The notes beneath the pieces are model-generated. The model had not been told where the DNA came from. It did not search any database and saw only the letters and a list, made by a program, of their open reading frames with translations. A DNA stretch of 64,000 bases, taken from NCBI GenBank assembly GCA_964503125.1, contig CAZCZE010000011.1, positions 1 to 64,000 on the forward strand, in the 5' to 3' direction. This document shows positions 20,379 through 29,317 of the stretch, piece after piece; position 1 is the first letter of the stretch, and each line of letters begins with the position of its first letter. The DNA comes from FEN-1219 sp964503125. GTDB lineage: Bacteria; Pseudomonadota; Gammaproteobacteria; Steroidobacterales; Rariloculaceae. The position numbers and the translations under genes were made by a program.

Positions 20379-21181
20379 CAGTTCGGTCCTTTGAGCGACA
20401 TGAGATAGGCCACGAGGTCGGCGCGCTCGTCATCGGTGAGCAGCGCGGCGTACGACGGCATCGCGGGCTCGGTGCTCACGGTGTAGTCGCGGATGTCCGC
20501 GCGATCGAGCGACACGAGCCGCCCGTTCGAGTCGACGAGCTGCACCGTGAACGTATCCTCGTTGAGGCGCCGGCCCGTGACGGCGGTGCCGTCGCGCAGG
20601 ACGACGTGCACGGCGCGGTTCATCGGCAGCAAGGCCGCGCGCGGGTCGACCAACGCGCGCTGTAGCGACGCGGCCGTGCGCAGCGTGCCGATCGTGCTCA
20701 AGTCGGGCGCCGAGCGGGGGCCTTCGCCGCCGACGCGGTGGCAGCTCGCGCAATTGCCCTTACCGACGAACAGCGCTCGGCCGCGCGTCGCATCGCCGAT
20801 CTTCACGTCGGCGAGGTTCACGCTGCCCATGTTGCGCAGGTACGCGACGAACGCGCTGAGCTCGGCGTCGTTGTAGGCGCTCGGCGCCATGGCCGTGCCC
20901 GGTATGCCGTTGCGAATGAGCGCCGTCACGTCCCGGTCGGTCTCGGCGCGGCGGAACTTGCCCGTACCCAGATTCACGCTCGGCATCGCGTCGCCGCGGT
21001 CACCGTGGCACACGACGCAGTGGCCCGAATAGAGCTGGGCGCCCTGCTCGATATCGGCCTGCTCGTATTGGCCCACGTGCGCCGGCGCTTGCGCGGCGGC
21101 CAAGCCCGCCGCGGCGAGCGCGGCCAAGCCGATGAGACCGAGACGCGCTGTTCTCTGCGCCGACCGCGTGTGTCGCTGCAC
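20378..21181 (-). CDS. Di-haem cytochrome c, electron acceptor of the PQQ dehydrogenase
   Basis: The 267-residue exported protein has a signal sequence to about residue 30 and two CxxCH haem sites: CVVCHGDRGDAMP (about residue 57) and CASCHRVGGEGPR (about 140). Each sits in a class I cytochrome domain with a distal Met (AMAPSAY and AMPSYAA). Between haem 2 and its Met lies a 'VVLRDGTAVTGRRLNEDTFTVQLVDSNG' insertion typical of cytochromes paired with propeller oxidoreductases. The GTG start is supported by GAGGGGGA. It is first in a two-gene operon with the PQQ dehydrogenase. Confidence 0.88.
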   Translation of the reverse strand: MQRHTRSAQRTARLGLIGLAALAAAGLAAAQAPAHVGQYEQADIEQGAQLYSGHCVVCHGDRGDAMPSVNLGTGKFRRAETDRDVTALIRNGIPGTAMAPSAYNDAELSAFVAYLRNMGSVNLADVKIGDATRGRALFVGKGNCASCHRVGGEGPRSAPDLSTIGTLRTAASLQRALVDPRAALLPMNRAVHVVLRDGTAVTGRRLNEDTFTVQLVDSNGRLVSLDRADIRDYTVSTEPAMPSYAALLTDDERADLVAYLMSLKGPN

Positions 21182-21297
21182 GGCTCCCCCTCGTTTCGAA
21201 CTGCCTGCCTCGCGAGATGCTAGCAGAAGCCGCTGACCGACTACCGACCGAAACGCTAGCCCGCGGGCGTGTGTGCGTATACCCCTCGGGGCGGATC

Positions 21298-21350
21298 GTT
21301 AACCGGGTTGTCAATTCGGCCGAGTTTGTTAGTCGGGTTGACAATCTCGG
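21298..21350. promoter_or_regulatory. Two direct repeats upstream of the cytochrome/PQQ operon
   Basis: Two copies of GTTAnnCGGGTTGwCAATnnCGG start at 21298 and 21328, exactly 30 bp apart (about three helical turns). They lie 117-170 bp before the cytochrome start, in the 277-bp non-coding gap. The spacing on one helix face suggests binding of a dimeric regulator. The protein is unknown. Confidence 0.4.
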
Positions 21351-21458
21351 CGGGAGTACATGCACATGAGCCCACCGACGCAGGTAATTGGTATCGACGG
21401 ATCCCGTCAGCAACTGCCGAACGGCCCGCCGGCGGCCAAGAGATTCACGCCGAGCGCC

Positions 21459-21698
21459 TCAGCCCAACACCCACGCCATCATCCAACCGACCGGCGTGAA
21501 GAGCATGAGCGATAGAGCGCCGACCGAGACGAACGCCAATCCCGTCAAGGGCTCGACCTTGAGCAAGCCGAGCCATTCGCCTGCCAGCGAGGTTTCGCTC
21601 GCCTCGATCCACTCGAAGACGCGGGTCTCGATTCGGGCCCGGCGGCGCGAGCTCGGGTCGAGCGCGGACCACGTGCTGACTAGCTCTGTGTCGTTCAT
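21459..21698 (-). CDS. Small membrane protein, candidate anti-sigma partner
   Basis: The 79-residue protein has a soluble N-terminal part of about 48 residues (NDTELVSTWSALDPSSRRRARIETRVFEWIEA) and a C-terminal hydrophobic hairpin (LTGLAFVSVGALSLMLF, VGWMMAWVLG). Its ATG overlaps the stop of the sigma-factor gene by four bases. Short cytosolic-plus-membrane proteins directly after an ECF sigma gene are often anti-sigma factors; here that is inference from position only. Confidence 0.5.
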   Translation of the reverse strand: MNDTELVSTWSALDPSSRRRARIETRVFEWIEASETSLAGEWLGLLKVEPLTGLAFVSVGALSLMLFTPVGWMMAWVLG

Positions 21699-22369
21699 GC
21701 CGATGCTCCGCCGGATTGCAGGAGGGCTTCGATGCGCTCTCCGAGGCGGGCGCGCGCCCGCTCGAGGATCTTGCGCACGTTCGCGGGCTCGAGCTTGAGC
21801 TCAACCGCAATTTCGGCCGCATTGAGCTCGGCGCCGTAGCGCAGGCTGACGATCTCGCGCTCGCGCGGCTCGAGCTCGGCAAGCGCCCGGAGCAGCGCCG
21901 ACCGCTGCCTCGCGCGGTCGATGTCGTCGCCGACGTCGGCACCCGTATCCGGCAGCTCGGGCAACTCACCGGTGGCCGTAAGCTCGGGCCGGCGGCGCCG
22001 AAAGCGGCGGCGCATCGTGTTGACCGCAATCGTCGTCAACCACGCGGCGAAGCGCGTGCCCGACCGCGGCGAGTAGCGATGCAGGGACGTCAGCGCGATG
22101 AGCATGGCGTCCTGCGTGACGTCCTCGGCCTCGGCGTCGGAGCGCAGCGTGCCGCGCACCGTGCGGAACACACGCCCCACGTGCTGGCGATACAGCCGTT
22201 GGCGAGCCACGCGATCGCCGTCGCGCGCCTGCTCGACGAGGCGCAGCACGGCGTCCTCGTCGAGCAGCTCCGCATCCCCGCCGAACGCTACCGACAGCGC
22301 TTTGAAGCATGCGGACAGCGACCACAGCGCAGGCGGTATTTCGCCGATCAGCGTCGCGGTCAGGATCAT
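21695..22369 (-). CDS. ECF-type RNA polymerase sigma factor
   Basis: The 224-residue protein has sigma region 2 (RLVEQARDGDRVARQRLYRQHVGRVFRTVRG, AEDVTQDAMLIALTSLHRY, FAAWLTTIAVNTMRRRFRRRR) and region 4 (LAELEPREREIVSLRYGAELNAAEIAVELKLEPANVRKILERARARL). The linker between them (about 30 residues) is acidic and Pro-rich. The ATG at 22369 follows AGGTGGA and overlaps the stop of the preceding membrane-protein gene by four bases. No extra anti-sigma domain is fused. Confidence 0.85.
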   Translation of the reverse strand: MILTATLIGEIPPALWSLSACFKALSVAFGGDAELLDEDAVLRLVEQARDGDRVARQRLYRQHVGRVFRTVRGTLRSDAEAEDVTQDAMLIALTSLHRYSPRSGTRFAAWLTTIAVNTMRRRFRRRRPELTATGELPELPDTGADVGDDIDRARQRSALLRALAELEPREREIVSLRYGAELNAAEIAVELKLEPANVRKILERARARLGERIEALLQSGGASA

Positions 22370-23202
22370 TGCTCCACCTGAGTCAGGTAGCCGATCGTCC
22401 AGACCGACGACGCCATGATTCCCATCATCGCGATGACGACGAATAACGCCGGCAACGCCAGCAACACACCGATCGCGATGGAGGGAAAGGCGCCCCAGAG
22501 CCCTGCCAATGCAAAGAGCACCAGTGCGACGGGAGCGATGACGGCGAGCGCCACGACGCTGACGAACAGCACGCCGAGCAACACCGCGACGACGAGTTTG
22601 AGCCCGAGCGAGAGGCGGCCGTGCAGGAACAGGCGCGCCTTGCGCATCGCGTCCAGCGCGCGGCGGTTCTCGAACACGGCGATGCGCTCGGCGAACGCCT
22701 GCCAAATATGGAGCGTCACGAGCCACGGCACGCCAATGATGACGGCCAGGGCTCCCGTTGCGAACAGCGCCGGACGGCCGAAGGCCTGGCCTGCGAGAAA
22801 GGACGCCCCGGCGAGCAGCGCGATGCTCACCGCGTTCGCCGCGATGTACAGCAGCGCGATCCGGAACAGCACGCCCCAATGCGCCCAGCCTTCGCGGAAG
22901 CCTTCGCCGACCGTCAGGGAGCCGTTGCCGCGTGCCCGCTTCACGCCCTCGATGAGGGCCCCTGTGCTCACGAACTTGAGGATGATCACGCCGATGATGA
23001 CCGCGAGGCCGATGAGCACGAGCACCGCGATGACGGCGGGCTCCAAGGGAGCATTGGCCGCGGCGGGCGCCCCCGCCTGCTCCCCGCCTCCAACGTCGTA
23101 GTTGACGCTTCCGCCGAACCCGACGAAAAAACCGAACAACCACAAAGACTTGTGCGTGCGCCCGATGCGCAGCGCTTCTTGAATGATCGCGATGATACCC
23201 AC
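22366..23202 (-). CDS. Multi-pass membrane protein, first gene of the sigma-factor operon
   Basis: The 278-residue protein has about six membrane segments. One lies at the N terminus (SLWLFGFFVGFGG), two flank a Gly/Ala-rich loop (residues 38-75), and the rest fall in the second half. The short helix RTHKSLWLFGFF near the start resembles the 'K.lWlfGff' start of uncharacterised membrane proteins (DUF7544-like and related). The GTG start has GAGGAGAAA upstream. Tight overlap with the sigma gene suggests it belongs to the signalling unit, perhaps as sensor or target. Confidence 0.6.
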   Translation of the reverse strand: MGIIAIIQEALRIGRTHKSLWLFGFFVGFGGSVNYDVGGGEQAGAPAAANAPLEPAVIAVLVLIGLAVIIGVIILKFVSTGALIEGVKRARGNGSLTVGEGFREGWAHWGVLFRIALLYIAANAVSIALLAGASFLAGQAFGRPALFATGALAVIIGVPWLVTLHIWQAFAERIAVFENRRALDAMRKARLFLHGRLSLGLKLVVAVLLGVLFVSVVALAVIAPVALVLFALAGLWGAFPSIAIGVLLALPALFVVIAMMGIMASSVWTIGYLTQVEQ

Positions 23203-23312
23203 GGACTTTTCTCCTCAGAATGTCGGCGAAGTGCCGCCTTCCGAGGGCATAAGCCGCTGAGGAGCGCTAGTGTGACAGCGGCCGCATCCCCGAACCGATG
23301 CGGTGTCGGGAG

Positions 23313-23783
23313 CTAGTCCGCCGTCGGGTGCGTGTCGAGGTGCCGCGCCGCGTCGAGCCAGCCTTTCTCGCGCCAGCGCGCGTACATGGCTTCGGAATCG
23401 CAGATGCCGTCGTTGGGGCGCGTGAACGAGCCGTCCTCTTTGAGGACGAAGCACAGCGCGCCGGCGTTGCGGCCGTCGCGCAGCGGGCTCATGACGACGC
23501 GCACTTTCTCGCCCTTCGTGTAGCTCCTGCCGTTGACGCCTTGCCGCGCGGCATGGACGATCGCGGCGCCTTCGAAGCTCCACGTGGTCAGCGCACCGTC
23601 GGGCCCCGGCGCCTGCACGATGAGCCAGCTGTGCGGGTTGTTGTAGTTCCACTCGCTGACCTCGCCCTCGATGAAGCGTTGCTGGGAGAGATCGAACATC
23701 GCGAACGAGTGATGCGCGAAGGCCACGCCTGAAGCGACGCCGGCGAGACACGCCGCGGTCGCGGCTAGGATCGTTCTGTTCAT
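23313..23783 (-). CDS. DUF6152 family exported protein
   Basis: The 156-residue protein begins with a signal peptide ending at AFAHH. The conserved HHSFAMFD motif is followed by the beta-strand pattern IEGEVSEWNYNNPHSWLIVQAPG, typical of the DUF6152 (OB-fold-like) family, and by GRSYTKGEKVRVVMSPLRDGRNAGAL. Its stop abuts the start of the next gene region (23784). A second member is at 37833-38297. Function unknown; a metal-binding role for the N-terminal His pair is a guess. Confidence 0.75.
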   Translation of the reverse strand: MNRTILAATAACLAGVASGVAFAHHSFAMFDLSQQRFIEGEVSEWNYNNPHSWLIVQAPGPDGALTTWSFEGAAIVHAARQGVNGRSYTKGEKVRVVMSPLRDGRNAGALCFVLKEDGSFTRPNDGICDSEAMYARWREKGWLDAARHLDTHPTAD

Positions 23784-24794
23784 TTATTCACTCTCCGCAT
23801 CGAAGATCGGATTCAACGACTGGCCCGGCAGCTCGGGAAAATCCGTGAAGCCACGCGGGTCTTTGTACTGCGGGTCGCCCGGCAGATAGAACTGCGTGTT
23901 GCCGTCGGCGTCCTTGTACGAATTGCTGCTCGACTCGCACTCCCACATGCGAATGCGCACGCCAGCCTCCTCGAGGTCGGGGCGCGTCTCGTGGACGTAG
24001 ACGGCCGATTGCGGCGCGCGTAGCGCGAGCGGATCGTAGAACGTGACCTGCGTGACGAGCTGGCGCTTGCCTTCGGGGCCGCGGCGCTCTTGCCACGTCT
24101 CGACCATCTCGAACTGGTTGCTCGTGAGCGGCATGCCGCGCACGTAGTCGGCGGGATTCACCCACTTCGTCCGAATGACGAGCTTGTCGCCATCCCAGAA
24201 GCCGATGCTGTCGCCCAACGGCGAGTGCTTGCTCTCGATGTTGACGTGCTCTTTACCGATGTAGATGCGCCGCGTCTCGTTCATCATGTCGTTGAGCATC
24301 CACGACTGCTGCGGCATGTTGACGAACTCTTTGATGTACGGCTCCCAGAGCCAGCGCGGCACGCCGGGGTATTCGCAGTTCGTGAGCCGGTCGTAGCGCT
24401 GCTGGCCGTACTGCTCGATCTCGGCGCGGCGCTCTTTGAAGTGCTGCTCGTACGGCGGCGTGAGCACGCCCTCCTTGATCCGGGCACCCGGCGCCCAGGC
24501 CGTCGCGAGCGTGCCGGCTTCGAGGAAGATCGCCGGCATCGTGTTGTTGCCGCTGCCCCAGAGGCCGTCCCACACGGGGATCGTGCTCATCGTGTGCTTC
24601 GTGCCGCCGTTGGCGCGCTCGAGGAGATACCCGTAGTGCTCCTCGGCCGTCTTGAAGTCGCGCGGCGGGCGCTCGACGGTCGGCATCGCGAGCGCCGCTT
24701 GCTCGCGCGCGACGCTGTCGGCGCGGTCTTGCGATTGCGCGGGAACCGCGGCGAGTGCCGCGGCTACAGCCAGGCCAACCAGTGCTCTGCGCAT
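23784..24794 (-). CDS. Exported protein of unknown function, partner of DUF6152
   Basis: The 336-residue protein has a signal peptide ending AQSQD. The central part GDSIGFWDGDKLVIRTKWVN...MPLTSNQFEMVETWQ belongs to a large unnamed family in soil Proteobacteria with the pattern 'sig.WdGDtLvv.T.....p.S..l..vErw'. The start ATG at 24794 has a near-perfect AAGGAGG. Its stop lies next to the DUF6152 gene (start at 23783), so the two form a unit; a related pair is at 37.8-39.0 kb. Confidence 0.6.
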   Translation of the reverse strand: MRRALVGLAVAAALAAVPAQSQDRADSVAREQAALAMPTVERPPRDFKTAEEHYGYLLERANGGTKHTMSTIPVWDGLWGSGNNTMPAIFLEAGTLATAWAPGARIKEGVLTPPYEQHFKERRAEIEQYGQQRYDRLTNCEYPGVPRWLWEPYIKEFVNMPQQSWMLNDMMNETRRIYIGKEHVNIESKHSPLGDSIGFWDGDKLVIRTKWVNPADYVRGMPLTSNQFEMVETWQERRGPEGKRQLVTQVTFYDPLALRAPQSAVYVHETRPDLEEAGVRIRMWECESSSNSYKDADGNTQFYLPGDPQYKDPRGFTDFPELPGQSLNPIFDAESE

Positions 24795-24808
24795 GACCAA
24801 CTCCCTCC

Positions 24809-26464
24809 TTACGACGGCCGCTTCTTGCGGATCTCCGCAAGTGCCAAGCGCTCTTCCTTGTTCGGATCGTTCGCGACACGCACGGTCGCGCCGAACATCA
24901 TCGTCGGCAGGCCGTTCGGCTCGAACGTGGGCCAGGTCGGCATGTCGGCGTGGTTCGGATTCCCGGTGCGCGCGAACGCGGCCCACGCGGCGCTCATGAC
25001 GTGGCCAAGCTCGTAGCGCTCGTTCGCCGAGCCCGTCATCGAGGCGCCTAAGTCCATGTTGTAGAACACGAACGGGATGTCGAGGCAGTGGTACGAGCCC
25101 ATTCGGTTGTTGTGGACGGGCGATTGCCAGTCGAAGAAATAGAGATAGCTCGGCGCCGTGCCTTGCTCGTATTTCAGGCGGCACAGGAGCTGCGCGTTCC
25201 AGCGCCGCGAGTCGTCGGCCTCGGCCATGAGCCAGAGCATGCGGTTGCGCGTCGCGGGATGCCGGCGCTTGTACAGCGCGAGCAGCTTCTGCGCTTCGGC
25301 CGCATCGTTGCTCGCGAGTCGCGCCGTGAAGAGCCCCAGCATCTCGTCGTCGGGCAGCTCGTACGGCGGCGGGCCCACCCAACCGTTCTCGTTCTCGGTG
25401 GAGCCCATCAGGAACGGCACGTTGGCCGAGTACGACGGCGCCGTGGGATCCCATTGGTGCCGCGGAATGACCGTGCCGTCGATGACCGGGCCGTTGCCGA
25501 GACGCGCGATGCGCGGCTCGCCGTAGAACGCGGTCTGGATCGCGCGCCAGTCGATCTCTTGGATGCGCTCGAGCTGATTCTTCGCGATCCCGAGCTTCGC
25601 CAAGAAGCGTTCGGCGCCATCGGTGGCGTCCTCGGCCGTTTGGCCGCGGATCGCGTAGCCGCTCTGGGCAATCGAGCGGTGAAAGAGCCCCCGCGCCGAC
25701 GGCATGGCCATGAGCGTCGTCGTCTTACCGCCGCCGCCCGACTGGCCGAAGATCGTGACGCGATCGGGGTCGCCGCCGAAGCTCTCGATGTTGTCGCGCA
25801 CCCAGGCGAGCGCCGCGACGAGGTCCTGCACGCCGACGTTGGTCGCGCCGGCCCATTGCTCGCCGCCGACGCCCGCGAGGTGCAGGTAGCCGAAGATGTT
25901 GAGCCGGTGATTGACCGAGACGACGACGACGTCTTCCTTCTTCGCGAGATTCGTGCCGTCGTAGAGCAAGTAGTTGCCCGAGCCCGCCGAGAAGCCGCCG
26001 CCGTGCATCCAGACCATGACGGGCCGCGCCCGGTTGTCGAGCCCCGGCGTGAACACGTTGACCGTGAGGCAGTCCTCGCTCTGCGGCGTCTTGCGATTGA
26101 GCGCCGTGACGACGGGCGCCGGCTCCTCGCCGCCGGGCTCCATGGGCGCGGCCCACGTGACCGCGAAGTGATCCTTGACGCCCGACCAGCTCGCGGGCTT
26201 TTGCGGCGGCATGAAGCGGTTCGCGCCGCCCGTCGGCGCGCCGTAAGGCACGCACCAGAATTGCTGCACGCCCTCCTTGAGGAGGCCGCGCACGCTGCCG
26301 TACTGCGTTTTCGCCGTGCCGCCGACCGTGGTGAGCCGGCGATCCTGCGCCGCGGCGCGCAGCGTGAGGCCGCCGAAAGCGAGCCCCGCACCGGCAGCGA
26401 CGCCCGCGCCGAGGAAAGCCCTGCGGCCGATGCCGTTGCGCGTGAAGCCGAATTTCGTGCTCAT
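24809..26464 (-). CDS. Type-B carboxylesterase, Tat-exported
   Basis: The 551-residue enzyme has a twin-arginine signal (GIGRRAFLGAGVAAGAGLAF, about residues 11-30). The carboxylesterase B core shows SEDCLTVNVFTPG, PVMVWMHGGGFSAGSG (oxyanion hole), GDPDRVTIFGQSGGGGKTTTLM (nucleophile Ser), the acidic residue in LMGSTENENGW, and the His in GSYHCLDIPFVF. The nucleophile elbow reads GQSGG rather than the usual GESAG. The ATG at 26464 follows AGGGGGAT. It sits upstream of the two preceding exported proteins on the same strand and may share a transcript. Confidence 0.87.
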   Translation of the reverse strand: MSTKFGFTRNGIGRRAFLGAGVAAGAGLAFGGLTLRAAAQDRRLTTVGGTAKTQYGSVRGLLKEGVQQFWCVPYGAPTGGANRFMPPQKPASWSGVKDHFAVTWAAPMEPGGEEPAPVVTALNRKTPQSEDCLTVNVFTPGLDNRARPVMVWMHGGGFSAGSGNYLLYDGTNLAKKEDVVVVSVNHRLNIFGYLHLAGVGGEQWAGATNVGVQDLVAALAWVRDNIESFGGDPDRVTIFGQSGGGGKTTTLMAMPSARGLFHRSIAQSGYAIRGQTAEDATDGAERFLAKLGIAKNQLERIQEIDWRAIQTAFYGEPRIARLGNGPVIDGTVIPRHQWDPTAPSYSANVPFLMGSTENENGWVGPPPYELPDDEMLGLFTARLASNDAAEAQKLLALYKRRHPATRNRMLWLMAEADDSRRWNAQLLCRLKYEQGTAPSYLYFFDWQSPVHNNRMGSYHCLDIPFVFYNMDLGASMTGSANERYELGHVMSAAWAAFARTGNPNHADMPTWPTFEPNGLPTMMFGATVRVANDPNKEERLALAEIRKKRPS

Positions 26465-26674
26465 GCGAGATCCCCCTGATGTCACGCGCGCCGCGCGGAT
26501 TGTTGACCGGCGAATAAGATAACCCGAAGCGCCGCGCCGCGCTCGCTCGGAATGGTGAACCTGGCGGTTCGGCCCGGGACCCCGGCGGGGCCAAGGCCTC
26601 TGGCGGGCGGAGCCACCCGCGTCTATTCTCCGCTGCTAACCAGCGGCCAGCGGACCGCGGCTTGGGGGAAAAGG

Positions 26675-27340
26675 ATGCCTGTTACACCGAACGACCGTCC
26701 GATCGACACGCTGCGCGAGGAGACGGTCGACCAGCTCATCATGAACTACGGCCACGGCAAGCTGTCGCGCGAAGCGTTCGAGCGGCGGCTCGACGAAGCG
26801 CTCGACACGAAGTCCCACGACAAGCTGCTCGAGCTCACGCGCGACCTCGACCTCGAGGCCGACCGCCAATACGCGGCGCAGAAAAAGGCCGAGCTCGGCA
26901 TCCGCGTGGATCCGGGCACGAGCGGCTCGGACGAAGCCGAGTACATGGTCAACGTCTTCGGGGGCACCACGCGCAAGGGTGCCTGGCACGTGCCGCGCAT
27001 GATCCGCATCGTCAACGTCTTCGGCGGCACCGACCTCGACTTCACCGACGCGACGTTCTCCGCGCAGACCACCTACATCACGACGTTTTGCCTCTTCGGC
27101 GGCGTCGACGTGCGCGTGCGCGAGGGCTTACGCACGGTCTCGAAGGCCGTCTGCATCTTCGGGGGCGTCGACAACCGCGGCCCGTCGACGGCGGACGTGA
27201 ACGCGCCGTTGCTCGTCGTCGAGGGGCTCGTGCTATTCGGCGGCATCGACATCAAGCTCAAGAAGACGCCGAAGCAGCATCTCCAAGAATTCGCGAATCA
27301 GCTTAGGACGATGTTCAACGCGGAGCCGCCGCGCGCCTGA
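26675..27340 (+). CDS. DUF1707 / LiaF-like C-terminal domain protein
   Basis: The 221-residue soluble protein has an N-terminal DUF1707-like helical module (residues 10-70, ETVDQLIMNYGHGKLSREAFERRLDEAL). It is followed by a right-handed beta-solenoid with four 'vFGG' repeats (VNVFGGTTRKGAW, VNVFGGTDLDFTDA, FCLFGGVDVRVREG, VCIFGGVDNRG) and a fifth VLFGGIDIKLKK. This is the LiaF/cell-wall-active antibiotic response C-terminal fold, here without membrane segments. The ATG follows AAAAGGA. Possibly a cell-envelope stress regulator. Confidence 0.75.
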   Translation: MPVTPNDRPIDTLREETVDQLIMNYGHGKLSREAFERRLDEALDTKSHDKLLELTRDLDLEADRQYAAQKKAELGIRVDPGTSGSDEAEYMVNVFGGTTRKGAWHVPRMIRIVNVFGGTDLDFTDATFSAQTTYITTFCLFGGVDVRVREGLRTVSKAVCIFGGVDNRGPSTADVNAPLLVVEGLVLFGGIDIKLKKTPKQHLQEFANQLRTMFNAEPPRA

Positions 27341-27408
27341 ACGCCCTGCCCGTGGGGCTCGTAGCGCTGCCGTCGCCCGGCCGCGCGGGCGGATCGCCGC
27401 GGCGGATC

Positions 27409-29172
27409 TCAGCCGGTGCCTATCCAGCCGTAGCGCAGGTGCTCGGGTGCGGCGCCCGCCGCAACGTAGTTGCGCTTGAACCGCGTCATGTTGTCGGCGG
27501 TGTAGCCCGTGAGCTCGAGCAGCGTCCCGAGCTCCTGCGGGATGCGGCCCTCGAAGTCGGCCGGCACAGGGCGGTAGCGTGCGAGGTCCGCCGCGCCCGT
27601 CGCCGCGATACCGTAAAGCCGCGCAGAGTTCAATCCAAGGATCTTGCGCTTGTCGTCGAACGTGATCGCGGGATAGCCGTACCGCTCGCGCATCTCCTCG
27701 GGGATCTGAAAGCGCCAGAAGGCATCGATCTGCCATTGCGGCGAGCCGTACCAGACGGAATCCGAGCCGAACACGATGCGGTCCGGGCCGAGGTACTTCA
27801 TGAGCTGGCCCATGATGTGCGCCGCGACGCTGGGGAACGTGACGATCGACGACGCCCACGTCGTGCCGATCTCGGCATAGCAGTTCGGATACGGAGCCAC
27901 GAGCTCGGCGTACTCGGTGGTCCAGCTGATGTCGGGCACCCCGTTGCGGAGTCTGCCCGCGCGGATCTCCTCGAGCGCCGCGTGCATGAAGAACGCGGGT
28001 TGGATGCACGCGTGGTAGGTGATGAAGTTGAGATTCGGCCAGTCGCGCGCCGCCTTCGGGAGGTCCGCGGGATGGCCGCGCTCGGGATCGGGCGGTCCAG
28101 GCGCCAACCCCTTGTGCACGCAGATGTTGTTGAACCCGGGCTTGGTCGCGCGCAGGCGCGCGTAGTGGCGCTCGATGAGCTCGAACGTGGGATACGCCAC
28201 GTCCTCGTCGTCGTGACGCCACTGCCGCATGAGGCTATTCGGGTCGTCGTCGACCTTGGCCGCGTTCGAGATGTTGTAGCCCTTCCACGAGTCGGGCCCA
28301 TTTAGCTCGATCTGCTCCTCGATGAACTCGAGGTTGCCACGACCGACGTAGAGCAGCCCGTGCGCCAGCATGCGTGTCGAGCCCGAGATCTCGTTGACGA
28401 AATCGCGCGCGGCGGCGGTCTGCGCGGCCGTCAGGATCTCGCCGTCGGCCGCCTCGCGCGCGTTGCGCGGCGCGCGCGGCGGCTGCCCCTCGGCACTGAT
28501 GACGGACGCCGTGACGTTGCTCAAGAGACCGATCGTCACCTGGCTGTCGAGGTAGACGTCCTTGACGAACTGCACGAGCTGCGCGTTCGAAACGTCTACG
28601 GGCAGACCCACGAGCGCGGGGTTCCAGACGCCCCACGCCTCGCCGCGCTCGTCCACCAGGTTCCCGGGGTTGAAGGGATTGGCGCCGAACCCCGTCGCCG
28701 AGGGTCCCTGCGCGATCGCGCGCAGCGCCGCGCCGGCGTTGCCCGAGCTGCCGCGCACGAGGTGCAGCTGGTCGTCGAACACGAACACGTCCGCCGGCGT
28801 CGCCGCCTGCGCGTAGGCGGTGGGTACGAGCATCTCGATCGGGCTCACGTCGAAGAAGCGGCCGAACACTTCGTTCATCGCCACGAGTGACGCGGCCATG
28901 CCGCCCGTCCCCGCGAGGAAGCGCCGCCGATCGATGCCGACTTGCTTGCTCGCCTCGCGTGTAAGCTCGTCGAGGCGCGCTTCGACGCGCCGCTGGTCCG
29001 GCGTCTGCGGAATCGGCAAGTACTCGCCGTTCGAGACCATGCGCGTCGGAATCGGCGAGCGCGGCAGGCCGGCGTCGTCGGCGCGCGCGCAGCGCACGAC
29101 TTGCTCGGCGTCGAGCAGCGCGTGATCGGGCTGCCATTCGCGCCCGGTCTCATCCCATTTTCTGTGCGCCAA
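27409..29172 (-). CDS. Amidohydrolase-family (metal-dependent TIM-barrel) protein
   Basis: The 587-residue protein has an amidohydrolase-2/ACMSD-like C-terminal half: NICVHKGLAPGPPD, NLNFITYHACIQPAF, YPNCYAEIGTTWAS, LGPDRIVFGSDSVWYGSPQWQIDAF (the conserved Asp) and ILGLNSARLYGI. VFVFDDQLHLV supplies the first HxH-like site with one His replaced by Asp. The TTG start at 29172 has GGAG seven bases upstream and opens LAHRKWDETGREW; a twin-arginine motif (DRRRFLAG) appears only at about residue 81, with a hydrophobic stretch after it. It diverges from the haem-motif protein gene. Confidence 0.75.
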   Translation of the reverse strand: MAHRKWDETGREWQPDHALLDAEQVVRCARADDAGLPRSPIPTRMVSNGEYLPIPQTPDQRRVEARLDELTREASKQVGIDRRRFLAGTGGMAASLVAMNEVFGRFFDVSPIEMLVPTAYAQAATPADVFVFDDQLHLVRGSSGNAGAALRAIAQGPSATGFGANPFNPGNLVDERGEAWGVWNPALVGLPVDVSNAQLVQFVKDVYLDSQVTIGLLSNVTASVISAEGQPPRAPRNAREAADGEILTAAQTAAARDFVNEISGSTRMLAHGLLYVGRGNLEFIEEQIELNGPDSWKGYNISNAAKVDDDPNSLMRQWRHDDEDVAYPTFELIERHYARLRATKPGFNNICVHKGLAPGPPDPERGHPADLPKAARDWPNLNFITYHACIQPAFFMHAALEEIRAGRLRNGVPDISWTTEYAELVAPYPNCYAEIGTTWASSIVTFPSVAAHIMGQLMKYLGPDRIVFGSDSVWYGSPQWQIDAFWRFQIPEEMRERYGYPAITFDDKRKILGLNSARLYGIAATGAADLARYRPVPADFEGRIPQELGTLLELTGYTADNMTRFKRNYVAAGAAPEHLRYGWIGTG

Positions 29173-29317
29173 TGGAGGTCTCCCGGTGACGTGCCCGGCC
29201 AGCGTAGCGCAAGCGCGCCCGAGGGTCATGACCCCACACCGCCGGCGACGTTTGCCGCGGCGTAGCGCCCTTCCGGTAGAATCGCGGACTCGGCAAGACC
29301 AACAACTAGGACGAGCG

